Source: an uncultured Mucispirillum sp. (GTDB lineage: Bacteria; Chrysiogenota; Deferribacteres; Deferribacterales; Mucispirillaceae). Taken from it: a DNA stretch of 64,000 nt. The notes beneath the pieces were generated by a model. It had not been told where the DNA came from and searched no databases. It saw only the letters and a list, made by a program, of their open reading frames with translations. Of the stretch, positions 17,492-26,039 are shown one piece after another (the stretch's first letter is position 1; each line of letters starts with the position of its first letter). The translations under genes were made by a program, and so were the position numbers. The stretch covers positions 47,808 to 111,807 of the forward strand of contig CALUWI010000010.1 in the NCBI GenBank assembly GCA_944324465.1, read 5' to 3'.

Positions 17492-18625
17492 TTATTTTGT
17501 TTCCTGAACTGCTTTGCATAAAGCTTCTACAATATAATCCTGGTCATCAGCTTTTAAAAATGCACTCATAGGAAGGCTCATAATTTCTTTTGAAACTTTT
17601 TCGCTTACTGGTAAGTCGCCTTCTTTAAATCCACAGCCTGCATAACATTCCTGCATATGTAAAGGAATAGGGTAGTGAATAGCAGTAGGGATACCCTGTT
17701 CATTAAGTTTTTTAGCAACTTCTTCTCTGTTTTTCACTCTAACAGAATACTGAGCATATACACTAACTTTGCCTTCTGGTATATATGGAGTGATAATATC
17801 TGATGCATCACCTTTATAAGCTGCTTTAATTTTTGCAGTGTAATCGTTACCTATTTTTATTCTTTCAGCAATTTCTTCTTTAAAGTGAGCAAGTTTTACA
17901 TTAAGTACTGCAGCCTGCATAGCATCAAGTCTTCCGTTTATACCAATATATTTATGTTTATATCTTGCAATCTGGCCATGATTTCTTAGGTTTGCAATCA
18001 TTTCTGCTTCTTTATCATCATTAGTAAATACTGCACCGCCATCACCATAGCAGCCGAGAGGTTTAGATGGGAAGAAACTTGTGCAGCCCATACTATTATA
18101 GTTACAGCTGTATTTACCTTTATCTGTAGCACCAAAGCTCTGGCAGGCATCTTCTATAAGTTTAATATTTGTGCCTTTTGTAAGCTCAGCAAATTTATCC
18201 ATATCAGCAGGGAGCCCGTATAATGATACAGGAATAATAGCTTTTGTTCTTTCATTAATAAGTGGTTTTACTTTTTCCACATCAAGATTATATGTTGTTT
18301 CATCAATATCTGCAAAAACAGGTTTTGCACCAACTAATGCAATAACTTCTGCTGTTGCAATAAATGTAAATGGTGTAGTGATAACTTCATCACCTGCTTT
18401 TATACCATAAGCCATAAGAGCAAGTAAAAGAGCATCTGTGCCGGAAGAAACACTTAACGCATGGCGTGCTCCAACATATTCTGCTAAGTTTTTCTCTAAT
18501 TTTTCTACTTCAGGTCCCATAATATACATAGATGAGCCCATAACATCAAGAACTGCTTTATCTAATTCTGCTTTATAAGCATTATATTGTGATTTTAAAT
18601 CTGCAAATGGAATCTGCCTGCTCAT
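17492..18625 (-). CDS. DegT/DnrJ/EryC1/StrS family sugar aminotransferase
   Basis: PLP-dependent aminotransferase of 377 residues acting on a nucleotide-linked keto-sugar during surface glycan synthesis. Family features: IPFADLKSQYNAYK at the start, LSVSSGTDALLLALMAYG, EVITTPFTFIATAEVI, the cofactor Asp in LIEDACQSFGA and the Schiff-base Lys in SFFPSKPLGCYGDGG, then LRNHGQIARYKHKYIGINGRLD. The sequence resembles the WbpE/FdtB/QdtB class; the exact sugar cannot be read from it. It is divergent from the flippase at 18674, which would fit a small polysaccharide or glycan locus. The start has AGAGGTG 6 nt upstream. Confidence 0.9.
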   Translation of the reverse strand: MSRQIPFADLKSQYNAYKAELDKAVLDVMGSSMYIMGPEVEKLEKNLAEYVGARHALSVSSGTDALLLALMAYGIKAGDEVITTPFTFIATAEVIALVGAKPVFADIDETTYNLDVEKVKPLINERTKAIIPVSLYGLPADMDKFAELTKGTNIKLIEDACQSFGATDKGKYSCNYNSMGCTSFFPSKPLGCYGDGGAVFTNDDKEAEMIANLRNHGQIARYKHKYIGINGRLDAMQAAVLNVKLAHFKEEIAERIKIGNDYTAKIKAAYKGDASDIITPYIPEGKVSVYAQYSVRVKNREEVAKKLNEQGIPTAIHYPIPLHMQECYAGCGFKEGDLPVSEKVSKEIMSLPMSAFLKADDQDYIVEALCKAVQETK

Positions 18626-18673
18626 AATTCACCTCTTATTTTTCATCAATATTTTAGATTATCATATATTAGC

Positions 18674-20086
18674 TTGCTTTTCAATAGTATAAAATGTAAA
18701 ATTAGTAAAAAATATTATTTTTTTAGGTGTAATATAAAAAAGATACTAAATTATATATCTTTACAGTCTGGCTTATCAAGTGATGGTTTAAAAAAATATC
18801 TGTCTAATTTTTCATGGCAGATGGGAGATTATATTTTTTCTCTTACAGCATCACTGATTGTAGGTATTGCAGTAGCAAGATATTTAGGTCCTGAAATGTA
18901 TGGCATTATTGCTTTTGCAACAGCTGTGTATGCAGTTTCTGTTATTATTGTATCTCTTGGTATTGATGATATAATTATGAAAGATATGATGCAGCAAGCT
19001 GAAAAACAGGGAAGTATTCAAGGTTCAGCACTTTTTGTTAAATTTGCAGCTGCTTTTTTAGTGTATGCTGTTATTTTTATATACTGCATTATAAATTACA
19101 GCGGGGAAAAACTTTATTCTGTATTAATTATAGCTGGGGCAGTGTTATTTCAGCCTTTGTCTGTTTTTTCGTGTATTTTTTTAATAAATGCTCAGGCAAA
19201 ATATACATCCATTGCAAGAATGGCAAGCTATACTTTATCATCTTTATTAAAAATAGTATTAATAATATTAAAAGCACCTGTAACATATTTTGCGTTTGCA
19301 GTTTTTATTGACTATGCAGTGCTTTATTTAACAGTTGTATTAATGTATAAGTATAAAAAATACACTGTTTCTAACTGGCATATAGACACATCTTATATAA
19401 AATATATCTTAAAAAGTGCAGTAACTTTATTTGCAGCAGTGCTTTTTTATACATTTTATCAGAAAATTACTGTTATTATTATCAGCAGTATGTATTCTGA
19501 TTATACATCAGGAATTTACAGTGCTGCCATAAGGCTTACAGAAATATGGTATATGGTGCCTGCAGTTTTGATGACTGCCTTTTACCCTGCTGTTGTAAAA
19601 GCTAAGCAGATAAGCGAAGAAGAATATAATAAACGAATAAAAACTCTTTTTTATGTTACTACAATACCTTTTATTTTAATGGCTTTTTTTGCTGCCATTT
19701 TATCACCATTAATTATTAAAATCCTTTACGGAGAAAAATATATAGAGTCAAGTATTGTTTTATCTTTAACGATATGGTCTGTTCCTTTTATATCTTTTTA
19801 TATAATATCAAGTAAATGGTTTATACTGGAAAATAAAGTAAAACATTTATTATTAAGAAGTGCTTTGTCTTTTATACTTATTATAGTTTTAAATTATATT
19901 TTAGGCAGCATGTATTATTTAGAAGGGTTCAGCCTTGCTCTTTTAATTTCATCATTTATTTCTTTTTTCTTAACAGACTTATTTTTTAAAGATACAAGGA
20001 GCTTATTTTTTATAAAGTTATCAAGTATGTTTTTGCCATTTACATATCTTCTTAATTTATTAAAAAAAGATAAAAACTATCCTTAA
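18674..20086 (+). CDS. Wzx-like oligosaccharide flippase
   Basis: Polytopic membrane protein of up to 470 residues with 12-14 membrane segments and the polysaccharide transporter family look: FSWQMGDYIFSLTASLIVGIAVARYLGPEMYG near the N-terminus (seen as ARYLGPEMYGIIAFA), and later SGIYSAAIRLTEIWYMVP. Such proteins flip undecaprenyl-linked glycans across the inner membrane. The start is uncertain: no ATG occurs before residue 50, and the earliest candidate is a TTG at 18674 without a clear ribosome site, giving a basic, Lys-rich tail before the first helix. No polymerase or glycosyltransferase genes accompany it in this window. Confidence 0.83.
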   Translation: MLFNSIKCKISKKYYFFRCNIKKILNYISLQSGLSSDGLKKYLSNFSWQMGDYIFSLTASLIVGIAVARYLGPEMYGIIAFATAVYAVSVIIVSLGIDDIIMKDMMQQAEKQGSIQGSALFVKFAAAFLVYAVIFIYCIINYSGEKLYSVLIIAGAVLFQPLSVFSCIFLINAQAKYTSIARMASYTLSSLLKIVLIILKAPVTYFAFAVFIDYAVLYLTVVLMYKYKKYTVSNWHIDTSYIKYILKSAVTLFAAVLFYTFYQKITVIIISSMYSDYTSGIYSAAIRLTEIWYMVPAVLMTAFYPAVVKAKQISEEEYNKRIKTLFYVTTIPFILMAFFAAILSPLIIKILYGEKYIESSIVLSLTIWSVPFISFYIISSKWFILENKVKHLLLRSALSFILIIVLNYILGSMYYLEGFSLALLISSFISFFLTDLFFKDTRSLFFIKLSSMFLPFTYLLNLLKKDKNYP

Positions 20087-20124
20087 ATATTAATTTTTTT
20101 CTAATATTTTTTTTCCGATTTTAT

Positions 20125-20154
20125 TTGACAAAGTTATAAAAAATTATGTATTCT
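20125..20154 (+). promoter_or_regulatory. Promoter of the AGCS symporter gene
   Basis: TTGACA (20125-20130) and TATTCT (20149-20154) lie 18 nt apart. The symporter ATG follows 27 nt later with GGAGGAAAG in between. Confidence 0.65.
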
Positions 20155-20180
20155 ATTCTATCAATTTAATTGGAGGAAAG

Positions 20181-21620
20181 ATGGAAGCACAGTCAACACT
20201 AATCGCATCTATTGATAAGTTCCTTACAACTGGTACAGAAATACTTTTTTCTAATATAGTATTTTATGTATTTATCGTTGTAGCAATATTATTTACAATT
20301 TTACTTAAAGGCTCACAATTTAAGTATATATTTCATGCAGGCAGTCTATTATTTGCTAAGCATCATGGTGGCGGTACATCTGGTTTTGCAAGTTATGCAA
20401 TCAGTACAGCAAGCCGTGTTGGTACAGGTAATATGGCAGGTATTATGGTGGCAATATCTGTAGGTGGTCCTGGTGCATTATTCTGGATGTGGGTAATGGC
20501 ATTATTTGGTTCAGCATTAGCATTTGCAGAAGCAACTCTTGCACAGCTTTATAAGGAAAAAAATTCTCTTGGACAGTATGTAGGCGGTGCATCTTTTTAT
20601 ATCCGCAGTAAATTAAAACTTCCTGTATTATCAGTTATATTTGCAGCAATTATGATATTAACTTATACAGCATTTAATGGTGTACAGGCTAATACTATTG
20701 CTGGTGCATTATCATCTTATGATTTAGACCCTAGCATTACAGGTATTGTTTTATCAATTATTACAGCATTTATCTTATTAAGCCCAGGCAGAACAGCAGT
20801 TATTAAAGCATGTACATATATTGTACCTGTTATGGCTATTCCATTTATATTATTTGGCTTAGTAGTAGTTTTAATGAATATTACAATGGTTCCACATATG
20901 TTCTATGTAATTGTTACACAGGCATTTATGCCGGAAGCTGCTTTTGGCGGTGCTATAGGACAGACAATGGCAACTGGTTTAAGAAGGGGGCTTTTCTCAA
21001 ACGAAGCAGGTATGGGTGGTGCTCCGCATGCTGCAGCAGCTGCTACAACTACTCACCCAGCTCGTCAAGGTTTTATTCAAATGTTCTCAGTATTTACTGA
21101 TACATTAATAATCTGCTCTGTATCTGGCTTTATTCTTTTACTTTCTCCAGAAGCTATGGCTAAAATTGGCGAATTAAAAGGTATTAACCTTATGCAGTAT
21201 GCAATGAGTACACACTTTGGTCAGTTTGGTTCATTATTTATTACTTTATGTGTAATATTATTTGCATTCAGCTCTATATTAGGTAACTTTTTCTATATTC
21301 AAACAGGTGTAACTGCTATTAAAGATAGTAAATTATCTTACTATATAGTAGTAGTAATGACATTAATGCTTGTTTTAGGCGGTTCTATTGCAAACCTTAC
21401 TACAATATGGAACTTAGGCGACTTTTTAATGGGCTTTATGGCATTAATCAACATTGTTGTGCTTGTTATGCTTTATAAACCTGTTGTTGCTTTATTAAAC
21501 CATTATATAAACCAATGGAATCAGGAAAAAATACCTGTATATATTAAAGGTGATATTCCTGAAATAGAAAGTGAAGCAATCACTCAGTGGGACGGAAGCG
21601 ACGCTGACTCTGTAAAATAA
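20181..21620 (+). CDS. AGCS family sodium:alanine/glycine symporter
   Basis: Integral membrane symporter of 479 residues with about ten or eleven helices. Family signatures are GFASYAISTASRVGTGNMAG, the aromatic GGPGALFWMWVMALFG, FANEAG-type RGLFSNEAGMGGAPHAAAAA and HPARQGFIQMFSVF. Members import alanine or glycine with Na+ at the inner membrane. It is monocistronic, with TTGGAGGAAAG before the ATG. The 3' side is unusual in that a structured block and a strong terminator follow almost 300 nt later. The substrate is inferred from the family. Confidence 0.93.
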   Translation: MEAQSTLIASIDKFLTTGTEILFSNIVFYVFIVVAILFTILLKGSQFKYIFHAGSLLFAKHHGGGTSGFASYAISTASRVGTGNMAGIMVAISVGGPGALFWMWVMALFGSALAFAEATLAQLYKEKNSLGQYVGGASFYIRSKLKLPVLSVIFAAIMILTYTAFNGVQANTIAGALSSYDLDPSITGIVLSIITAFILLSPGRTAVIKACTYIVPVMAIPFILFGLVVVLMNITMVPHMFYVIVTQAFMPEAAFGGAIGQTMATGLRRGLFSNEAGMGGAPHAAAAATTTHPARQGFIQMFSVFTDTLIICSVSGFILLLSPEAMAKIGELKGINLMQYAMSTHFGQFGSLFITLCVILFAFSSILGNFFYIQTGVTAIKDSKLSYYIVVVMTLMLVLGGSIANLTTIWNLGDFLMGFMALINIVVLVMLYKPVVALLNHYINQWNQEKIPVYIKGDIPEIESEAITQWDGSDADSVK

Positions 21621-21868
21621 TACTTTTATTTTATAATATTTATAAGTTTCAGACTGTCAAAAAAGTTATTGACTATTTTAAACTTATACTAAGATATATT
21701 GTCTATATTAAAAATTAATCTGTTTAACTAAACTTGGAGCATGTATCCAAGTTTAGTTACCATTATAGCCTAATAAAATGCGGCGAGTGTTTTTTACGAG
21801 GACACTTTTTCCCGACTGAATAAGGAGGAACAAGAAAAAGTGGCTGGAGAGCATTATTAGGCTGGCAA

Positions 21869-21904
21869 AAGACTGGCGAAAAAATGTATTTTTTCGACAA
21901 TCTT
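21869..21904. repeat. Dispersed palindrome with CGAAAAAATGTATTTTTTCG core, copy 1
   Basis: Left arm 21869-21884 and right arm 21889-21904 pair with two mismatches around a TGTA loop. The 20-nt core is identical to that of the palindrome at 51731-51768. The A/T runs lie next to the loop rather than after the stem. Confidence 0.7.
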
Positions 21905-21937
21905 AAGCCTGTAAATAATAATTTACAGGCTTTTTTT
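21905..21937 (+). terminator. Strong Rho-independent terminator
   Basis: Perfect 12-bp stem AAGCCTGTAAAT (21905-21916) with ATTTACAGGCTT (21921-21932), running directly into a T7 tract on the plus strand. It ends whatever transcript crosses the structured block. Confidence 0.9.
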
Positions 21938-22084
21938 ATAACATACTTTTATATATACCATTAAATATTAATGTATTTATTAAAATTTATAAGTTTTTCA
22001 TATAAAATTCATAGGTTTATTGTTGAAAAAATATATTTATAGTGCTATTAAATACAGTATTTGAAAAAAGGAATGAGTAAAAAG

Positions 22085-22498
22085 ATGGATAAAATTACAG
22101 AAAAAGCATTGCTGCTGCATAATCAGGGTAATAACTGCTGCCAGTCAGTATGTCTTGCATTTGCTGATAAATTAGGTATTGATGAAGAAGTGTTGTTTAA
22201 AATAAGCGAAGGTTTTGGTGCAGGTATGGGTAATCTGCAGGGAAGCTGTGGTGCATTATCTGCAGCAGTAATGATTGCAGGTATATATAACAGTGGTGGA
22301 AAAGATGCTGCAGTCCGTACAAAAGCAAAAACATACAAACTGGTATCTCAGATGAATAATGAATTTGTAGACCTTGTTGGTTCAATGTGCTGCAAAGAGA
22401 TAAAAGGACTTGAAACAGGCCATGTTTTAAAAAGCTGTGATGGCTGTATAGAAACAGCAGTATATATTGTTAACAAATTTATTTTTAAAGAAAATTAG
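22085..22498 (+). CDS. C_GCAxxG_C_C family probable redox protein
   Basis: Small protein of 137 residues of the C_GCAxxG_C_C family, which carries conserved Cys thought to be redox active or cluster binding. Visible: NNCCQSVCLAFADKLG, the Gly-rich GFGAGMGNLQGSCGALSAAVMIAG, GSMCCKEIKG and SCDGCIETAV. The best start is the ATG at 22085 (MDKITEKALLLH) with AAAGGA 12 nt upstream; an ATG at 22073 lies too close to that purine stretch. It precedes a helical small protein and the hcp group, in the same direction but with a terminator between. Biochemical role is not known for the family. Confidence 0.78.
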   Translation: MDKITEKALLLHNQGNNCCQSVCLAFADKLGIDEEVLFKISEGFGAGMGNLQGSCGALSAAVMIAGIYNSGGKDAAVRTKAKTYKLVSQMNNEFVDLVGSMCCKEIKGLETGHVLKSCDGCIETAVYIVNKFIFKEN

Positions 22499-22556
22499 TT
22501 TATGGCATTAATTTTGCTTAGGGGATAGTATAATGTTTTTATTACGGGGAAAGATT

Positions 22557-22847
22557 ATGGAAACAAAAGATACTAATACAGATGCTTATACTATTTTAGA
22601 ATCAGATGAATTTGATACTCTTTTAGATGCAGTGGAGCTTATGGCAAAAGCACAAGGCAATTTATTATCGCTGAAACGCTCTGTAGAAGAATTAAAAATT
22701 ATGATGGAAAATACTGAGCTTGCTCAGGATGAATTTTCTCTGCAGGATAATGCTGCCATATATAATGCCCTTGATAAAGTAGAAAGCCTAGTGGATACTC
22801 TTTCTCAAGAAAATTATGTTAATGACGACTTTATTACTGGTGAATAA
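22557..22847 (+). CDS. Small acidic helical protein of unknown function
   Basis: A 96-residue acidic protein (METKDTNTDAYTILES...) with a predicted amphipathic helical centre: LDAVELMAKAQGNLLSLKRSVEELKIMM looks coiled-coil-like (given here as LMAKAQGNLLSLKRSVEEL). GGGGAAAG lies 5 nt before the chosen ATG at 22557. No domain is recognised and no Cys is present. It lies 58 nt after the C_GCAxxG_C_C gene and is closed by its own terminator. Confidence 0.65.
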   Translation: METKDTNTDAYTILESDEFDTLLDAVELMAKAQGNLLSLKRSVEELKIMMENTELAQDEFSLQDNAAIYNALDKVESLVDTLSQENYVNDDFITGE

Positions 22848-22852
22848 TATAT

Positions 22853-22878
22853 AAGGGGGAGCTTTTCCCCATTTTTTT
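22853..22878 (+). terminator. Terminator after the small helical protein gene
   Basis: GGGGA (22856-22860) pairs with TCCCC (22866-22870), followed by ATTTTTTT. It lies just after the stop codon and insulates the hcp promoter. Confidence 0.8.
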
Positions 22879-22903
22879 AAAAATATTCTTTTTTTTTGCA
22901 TTT

Positions 22904-22919
22904 CTTGATTTATGTCATT
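22904..22919 (+). promoter_or_regulatory. HcpR/FNR-type operator upstream of hcp
   Basis: CTTGATTTATGTCATT has the form TTGAY-N4-RTCAW used by CRP/FNR family regulators; HcpR, the usual nitrosative-stress activator of hcp in anaerobes, prefers TTGAC-N4-GTCAA. If the -10 is TATTTC at 22941-22946, the site is centred near -41.5, an activating position. A further inverted repeat GACAA-AAA-TTGTC lies at 22954-22966, possibly a second operator. Confidence 0.55.
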
Positions 22920-22988
22920 TCTTTATCTTAAAAAGTATTGTATTTCTATAAAGGACAAAAATTGTCTTATATAATTTCGGAGGATTAC

Positions 22989-24821
22989 ATGGAAACTAAA
23001 ATGTTCTGCTATCAGTGTCAGGAAACTGCAGGAAATAAAGGCTGTACAATAAATGGTGTGTGCGGTAAAACTAATGTAACATCTAATTTGCAGGATTTAC
23101 TTGTTTTTGCTACTAAAGCTCTTTCAGAAGTTTTAAGAGCAGCAAGGAAAGAAGGCATTAAAATATCAAAAGAAATAAATCATCTTGTAAGCGAAAATCT
23201 TTTTATTACTATTACTAATGCTAATTTTGATGATGAATCAATTAAAAACAGCATTGAAAATACATTTAAAGTAAAAAGGGAAATAATTTCTCAATTAAAA
23301 GATACTGCATATTTGAGCGAAAGTGCAAAATATGAAACAGAAAGAGAAAATTATGATGAGGCAGCAAAAAAAGTTGGCTTTTTATCAATAGAAAATGAAG
23401 ATATTAGAAGTTTAAAAGCATTAATAACTTTTGGATTAAAAGGGTTAGCCGCTTATCTGCACCATGCAAATGTTCTCTTAGCAGAAAATGAAAATATTGA
23501 TATTTTTTTACAATCTGCCCTTGCTGATACATTAAGTGATAAGTCAGTAGATGAATTAATTGCATTAACTTTAGAAACTGGTAAATACGGCGTTGATGTT
23601 ATGGCTTTACTTGATGGAGCTAATACTAAGGCTTACGGCAATCCAGAAATAACAGAAGTAAATATTGGTGTCAGGAAAAACCCTGCAATATTAATTTCCG
23701 GTCATGATTTAAAAGATTTAGAAATGCTTTTAAAACAGACAGAAGGAACAGGTGTTGATGTATATACTCATTCAGAAATGCTTCCTGCTCATTATTATCC
23801 AGCATTTAAAAAATACAGCCATTTTGCAGGCAACTATGGCACTGCATGGTATAACCAGAAAGAAGATTTTGAAAACTTTAATGGTCCTGTGCTTTTAACT
23901 ACTAACTGCCTTGTGCCGCCAAAAGAAAGTTATAAAGCAAGAGTATATACTACTGGTGCTGTTGGTTTTACAGGCTGCACACATATTCCTGGTAAGATTG
24001 GTGAAGAAAAAGATTTCAGTATAATTATAGAGCATGCAAAAAAATGCGACAGTCCAAAAGAAATAGAAACAGGTAAAATTACTGGCGGTTTTGCTCATCA
24101 TCAAGTATTAGCGTTAGCTGATAAAGTTATAGATGCTGTTAAAAGTGGTGCTGTTAAAAAGTTTGTTGTTATGGCAGGCTGTGACGGCAGACAGAAAAGT
24201 CGTTCTTATTATACAGAATTTGCAGAAAAACTGCCTAAAGATACTATAATATTAACAGCAGGATGTGCAAAATACAGATACAATAAACTTAATCTTGGCA
24301 ATATCGGAGGTATTCCTAGAGTTTTAGATGCTGGTCAGTGTAATGATTCATATTCATTAGCTGTAATTGCATTAAAATTAAAAGAAGTATTTAATCTTGA
24401 TGATATAAATGAACTGCCAATAGTTTATAATATTGCGTGGTATGAGCAGAAAGCAGCCATAGTTCTGCTGGCACTTTTACATTTAGGTGTAAAAAATATC
24501 CATTTAGGTCCAACTCTGCCTGCATTTTTATCACCAAATGTTGCAAAAGTTCTTGTTGAAAATTTTGGCATAGGTGGTATATCATCAGTAGATGAAGATT
24601 TAAAAATGTTTTTTGGTGATAGTGCAGAAAGCAGTAATCAAATCACAAAAGATATGATTATCAGTGATATATTAAAATCAAACTCAAAAGCAGAAGCTGT
24701 TTTTAAAGAAATGGGTATGATGTGCTTAGGCTGTCCTGCATCTCAGGCAGAATCTCTGCAGGATGCATGTGATGTGCATAATGTATCAGTAGATGAAGTA
24801 TTAAGCAAATTAAATAAATAA
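22989..24821 (+). CDS. hcp: Hybrid cluster protein (hydroxylamine/NO reductase) with C-terminal DUF1858 domain
   Basis: Cytosolic Fe-S-O cluster enzyme that detoxifies nitric oxide or hydroxylamine. The N-terminal cluster Cys are 7, 10, 19 and 25 ([14 protein letters not shown]...VCGK, CX2CX8CX5C). Hybrid-cluster ligands are seen in [48 protein letters not shown] and DAGQCND. The start is the ATG at 22989 with GGAGG 5 nt upstream. At 610 residues it is longer than usual Hcp (about 550) because the last 60 residues form a DUF1858/ScdA-N-type domain with [16 protein letters not shown]. Two genes downstream a hemerythrin is encoded, so these are probably one stress operon. Confidence 0.94.
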   Translation: METKMFCYQCQETAGNKGCTINGVCGKTNVTSNLQDLLVFATKALSEVLRAARKEGIKISKEINHLVSENLFITITNANFDDESIKNSIENTFKVKREIISQLKDTAYLSESAKYETERENYDEAAKKVGFLSIENEDIRSLKALITFGLKGLAAYLHHANVLLAENENIDIFLQSALADTLSDKSVDELIALTLETGKYGVDVMALLDGANTKAYGNPEITEVNIGVRKNPAILISGHDLKDLEMLLKQTEGTGVDVYTHSEMLPAHYYPAFKKYSHFAGNYGTAWYNQKEDFENFNGPVLLTTNCLVPPKESYKARVYTTGAVGFTGCTHIPGKIGEEKDFSIIIEHAKKCDSPKEIETGKITGGFAHHQVLALADKVIDAVKSGAVKKFVVMAGCDGRQKSRSYYTEFAEKLPKDTIILTAGCAKYRYNKLNLGNIGGIPRVLDAGQCNDSYSLAVIALKLKEVFNLDDINELPIVYNIAWYEQKAAIVLLALLHLGVKNIHLGPTLPAFLSPNVAKVLVENFGIGGISSVDEDLKMFFGDSAESSNQITKDMIISDILKSNSKAEAVFKEMGMMCLGCPASQAESLQDACDVHNVSVDEVLSKLNK

Positions 24822-24832
24822 GAGGTAAATTA

Positions 24833-25450
24833 ATGAGTGCTTTTTTAGGGCCGGTTCATTTTATGCTTTATAATAAAATACAAAGGCAGAATGAATTATT
24901 AAATGAAATAATCAATGCCAGTGAAGAAAACCGCTGGGTAAATGGTTTAAAAGATAAGTTAAAAGAAAAATGCGGTGAAAATGAAACTGCACCACTGGAA
25001 ACTGTAATAGATGAAAGTGCTATCCATAACTGGCTTAATAATCAGGTAAGTACAGCAGAAAGCAGAATGGCTTTTGCCTTAAAGCTTATTTTAGAAAAAG
25101 ATAATACTCTAATAGATAAAATATCTGATATTTTTTATTCAAATGGGGCATCAGCAAGGCTTGATTATGCAGATATAATTGTTGCAGAAGAACTTTTTAA
25201 TGCAATTAATATGTGCCTGCTTGACGGTATGCCATGCGACGGCGGTATTACTGTGGAAAGTAATGACGGCTCAGAAATTGTGTGGAGCATTAATATGCAG
25301 GTGCATACTCCATTTTATGAATTATCAGGTATCAGCAGTGAAATATTTTTAACATTAAGAGATAAATGGCTTCAGGGCTTTTTTGCAGGAAGTTTTAATA
25401 TAGACTATGCAAGGCTTTCTGAAAGCACATTTAGGATTATGGAAGTATAG
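24833..25450 (+). CDS. Conserved protein of unknown function in the hcp operon
   Basis: A 205-residue soluble protein, starting MSAFLGPVHFMLYNKIQRQ, 11 nt after hcp and 2 nt before the hemerythrin gene, with AGAGGTAAATT before the ATG. It is mostly helical, with a CLLDGMPCDGG pair of Cys near residue 140 and aromatic residues near the end. I recall proteins with a similar N-terminus near redox-stress genes in anaerobes but cannot name a family with certainty. Its tight placement suggests a role with Hcp or hemerythrin in handling NO, O2 or damaged clusters. Confidence 0.7.
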   Translation: MSAFLGPVHFMLYNKIQRQNELLNEIINASEENRWVNGLKDKLKEKCGENETAPLETVIDESAIHNWLNNQVSTAESRMAFALKLILEKDNTLIDKISDIFYSNGASARLDYADIIVAEELFNAINMCLLDGMPCDGGITVESNDGSEIVWSINMQVHTPFYELSGISSEIFLTLRDKWLQGFFAGSFNIDYARLSESTFRIMEV

Positions 25451-25452
25451 TA

Positions 25453-25953
25453 ATGAATAAAATAATAGAAATATTAACCCATGAACATAAAGAAATATTA
25501 AAATTTGTAGAAAAACTTCGCGGTATGTGTCTTGATTTTATGAAATATGATAAAATAGACACAGCAGAGTTTTATAATGCAGTTAATTTTATAAAAACTT
25601 ATGCAGATGAACGCCACCACCAGAAAGAAGAAGAACTTTTGTTTAAAGCTATGGTTGAGCATATTGGTGTAAGGGCAGAAAACATTATAAAATATGGTAT
25701 GCTTATTGAGCATGATGCAGCGAGATATAATGTTTCATCTTTAGAAAAAGCAGTTGCTGCTTATGAAAAAGATAAGACAGATGAAAATAAACTTGATATT
25801 TTATGCTATGCTTTAGCATACTGTGATTTGCTTCGCCGCCATGCTTATAAGGAAGATAATGTGGTTTATCCTTTTGGTGTAAAAAATCTTCCAAAAGAAG
25901 TAATGGACAGGTTAGATATTGAAGTAATAGAATACGAAAAGAAATACCTTTAA
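25453..25953 (+). CDS. Hemerythrin-domain protein (RIC/ScdA-like di-iron domain)
   Basis: Four-helix di-iron protein of 166 residues. Likely ligands: His in ILTHEHKEIL, HH in ERHHQKEEELLF, His in GMLIEHDAAR and His in LRRHAYKEDNVVYPF, plus the accompanying Glu residues. Such domains bind O2 or NO, and in ScdA/RIC/YtfE repair damaged Fe-S clusters; those proteins have a DUF1858-like N-terminal domain fused to the hemerythrin. Here that domain is on Hcp instead. The gene follows the unknown gene by 2 nt and ends at a strong bidirectional terminator. Confidence 0.88.
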   Translation: MNKIIEILTHEHKEILKFVEKLRGMCLDFMKYDKIDTAEFYNAVNFIKTYADERHHQKEEELLFKAMVEHIGVRAENIIKYGMLIEHDAARYNVSSLEKAVAAYEKDKTDENKLDILCYALAYCDLLRRHAYKEDNVVYPFGVKNLPKEVMDRLDIEVIEYEKKYL

Positions 25954-25977
25954 TTTTATTTACTAAAAACTTGTGAA

Positions 25978-26009
25978 AAAGCCCTGATATTTTTTTGTAT
26001 CAGGGCTTT
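25978..26009. terminator. Bidirectional terminator between convergent genes
   Basis: Perfect 12-bp stem AAAGCCCTGATA (25978-25989) with TATCAGGGCTTT (25998-26009). T-rich tails occur on the plus strand (ATTTTAT) and on the minus strand (TTTTTCAC), so it can serve both the hemerythrin gene and the kinase gene at 26040. Confidence 0.88.
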
Positions 26010-26039
26010 ATTTTATGTTTAATAGTTTATATTATCATG

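Larger units (their letters stand above)
21708..21937 (+). ncRNA. Structured RNA-like block after the AGCS symporter gene
   Basis: It holds, in order: a perfect 14-bp hairpin (21725-21738 with 21746-21759, loop GCATGTA); a 13-bp helix joining AGCCTAATAA at 21767-21776 plus TGC to GCATTATTAGGCT at 21851-21863; inside it CACTTTTTC paired with GAAAAAGTG around a loop containing AAGGAGGAACAA; a palindrome at 21869-21904; and a strong terminator. TTGACT at 21669-21674 could belong to its own promoter, but no good -10 is seen. Several unpaired GGA triplets recall CsrA-binding RNAs. It could also be the 3' end of the symporter message. It fits no RNA family I can name. Confidence 0.5.

Noticed and set aside
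18674..18830. Truncated start of the flippase by a frameshift
   Set aside because: The frame is open and basic up to a TTG; no competing frame with a better start was found, so the start is only left uncertain.
21708..21937. Glycine or another riboswitch for the AGCS symporter
   Set aside because: The block lies downstream, not upstream, of the symporter, and none of the glycine, lysine or cobalamin consensus sequences is seen.
22885..22898. T9 run before hcp as a phase-variation tract
   Set aside because: Long A/T runs are common by chance in this composition and this one is not in a reading frame or between promoter boxes.
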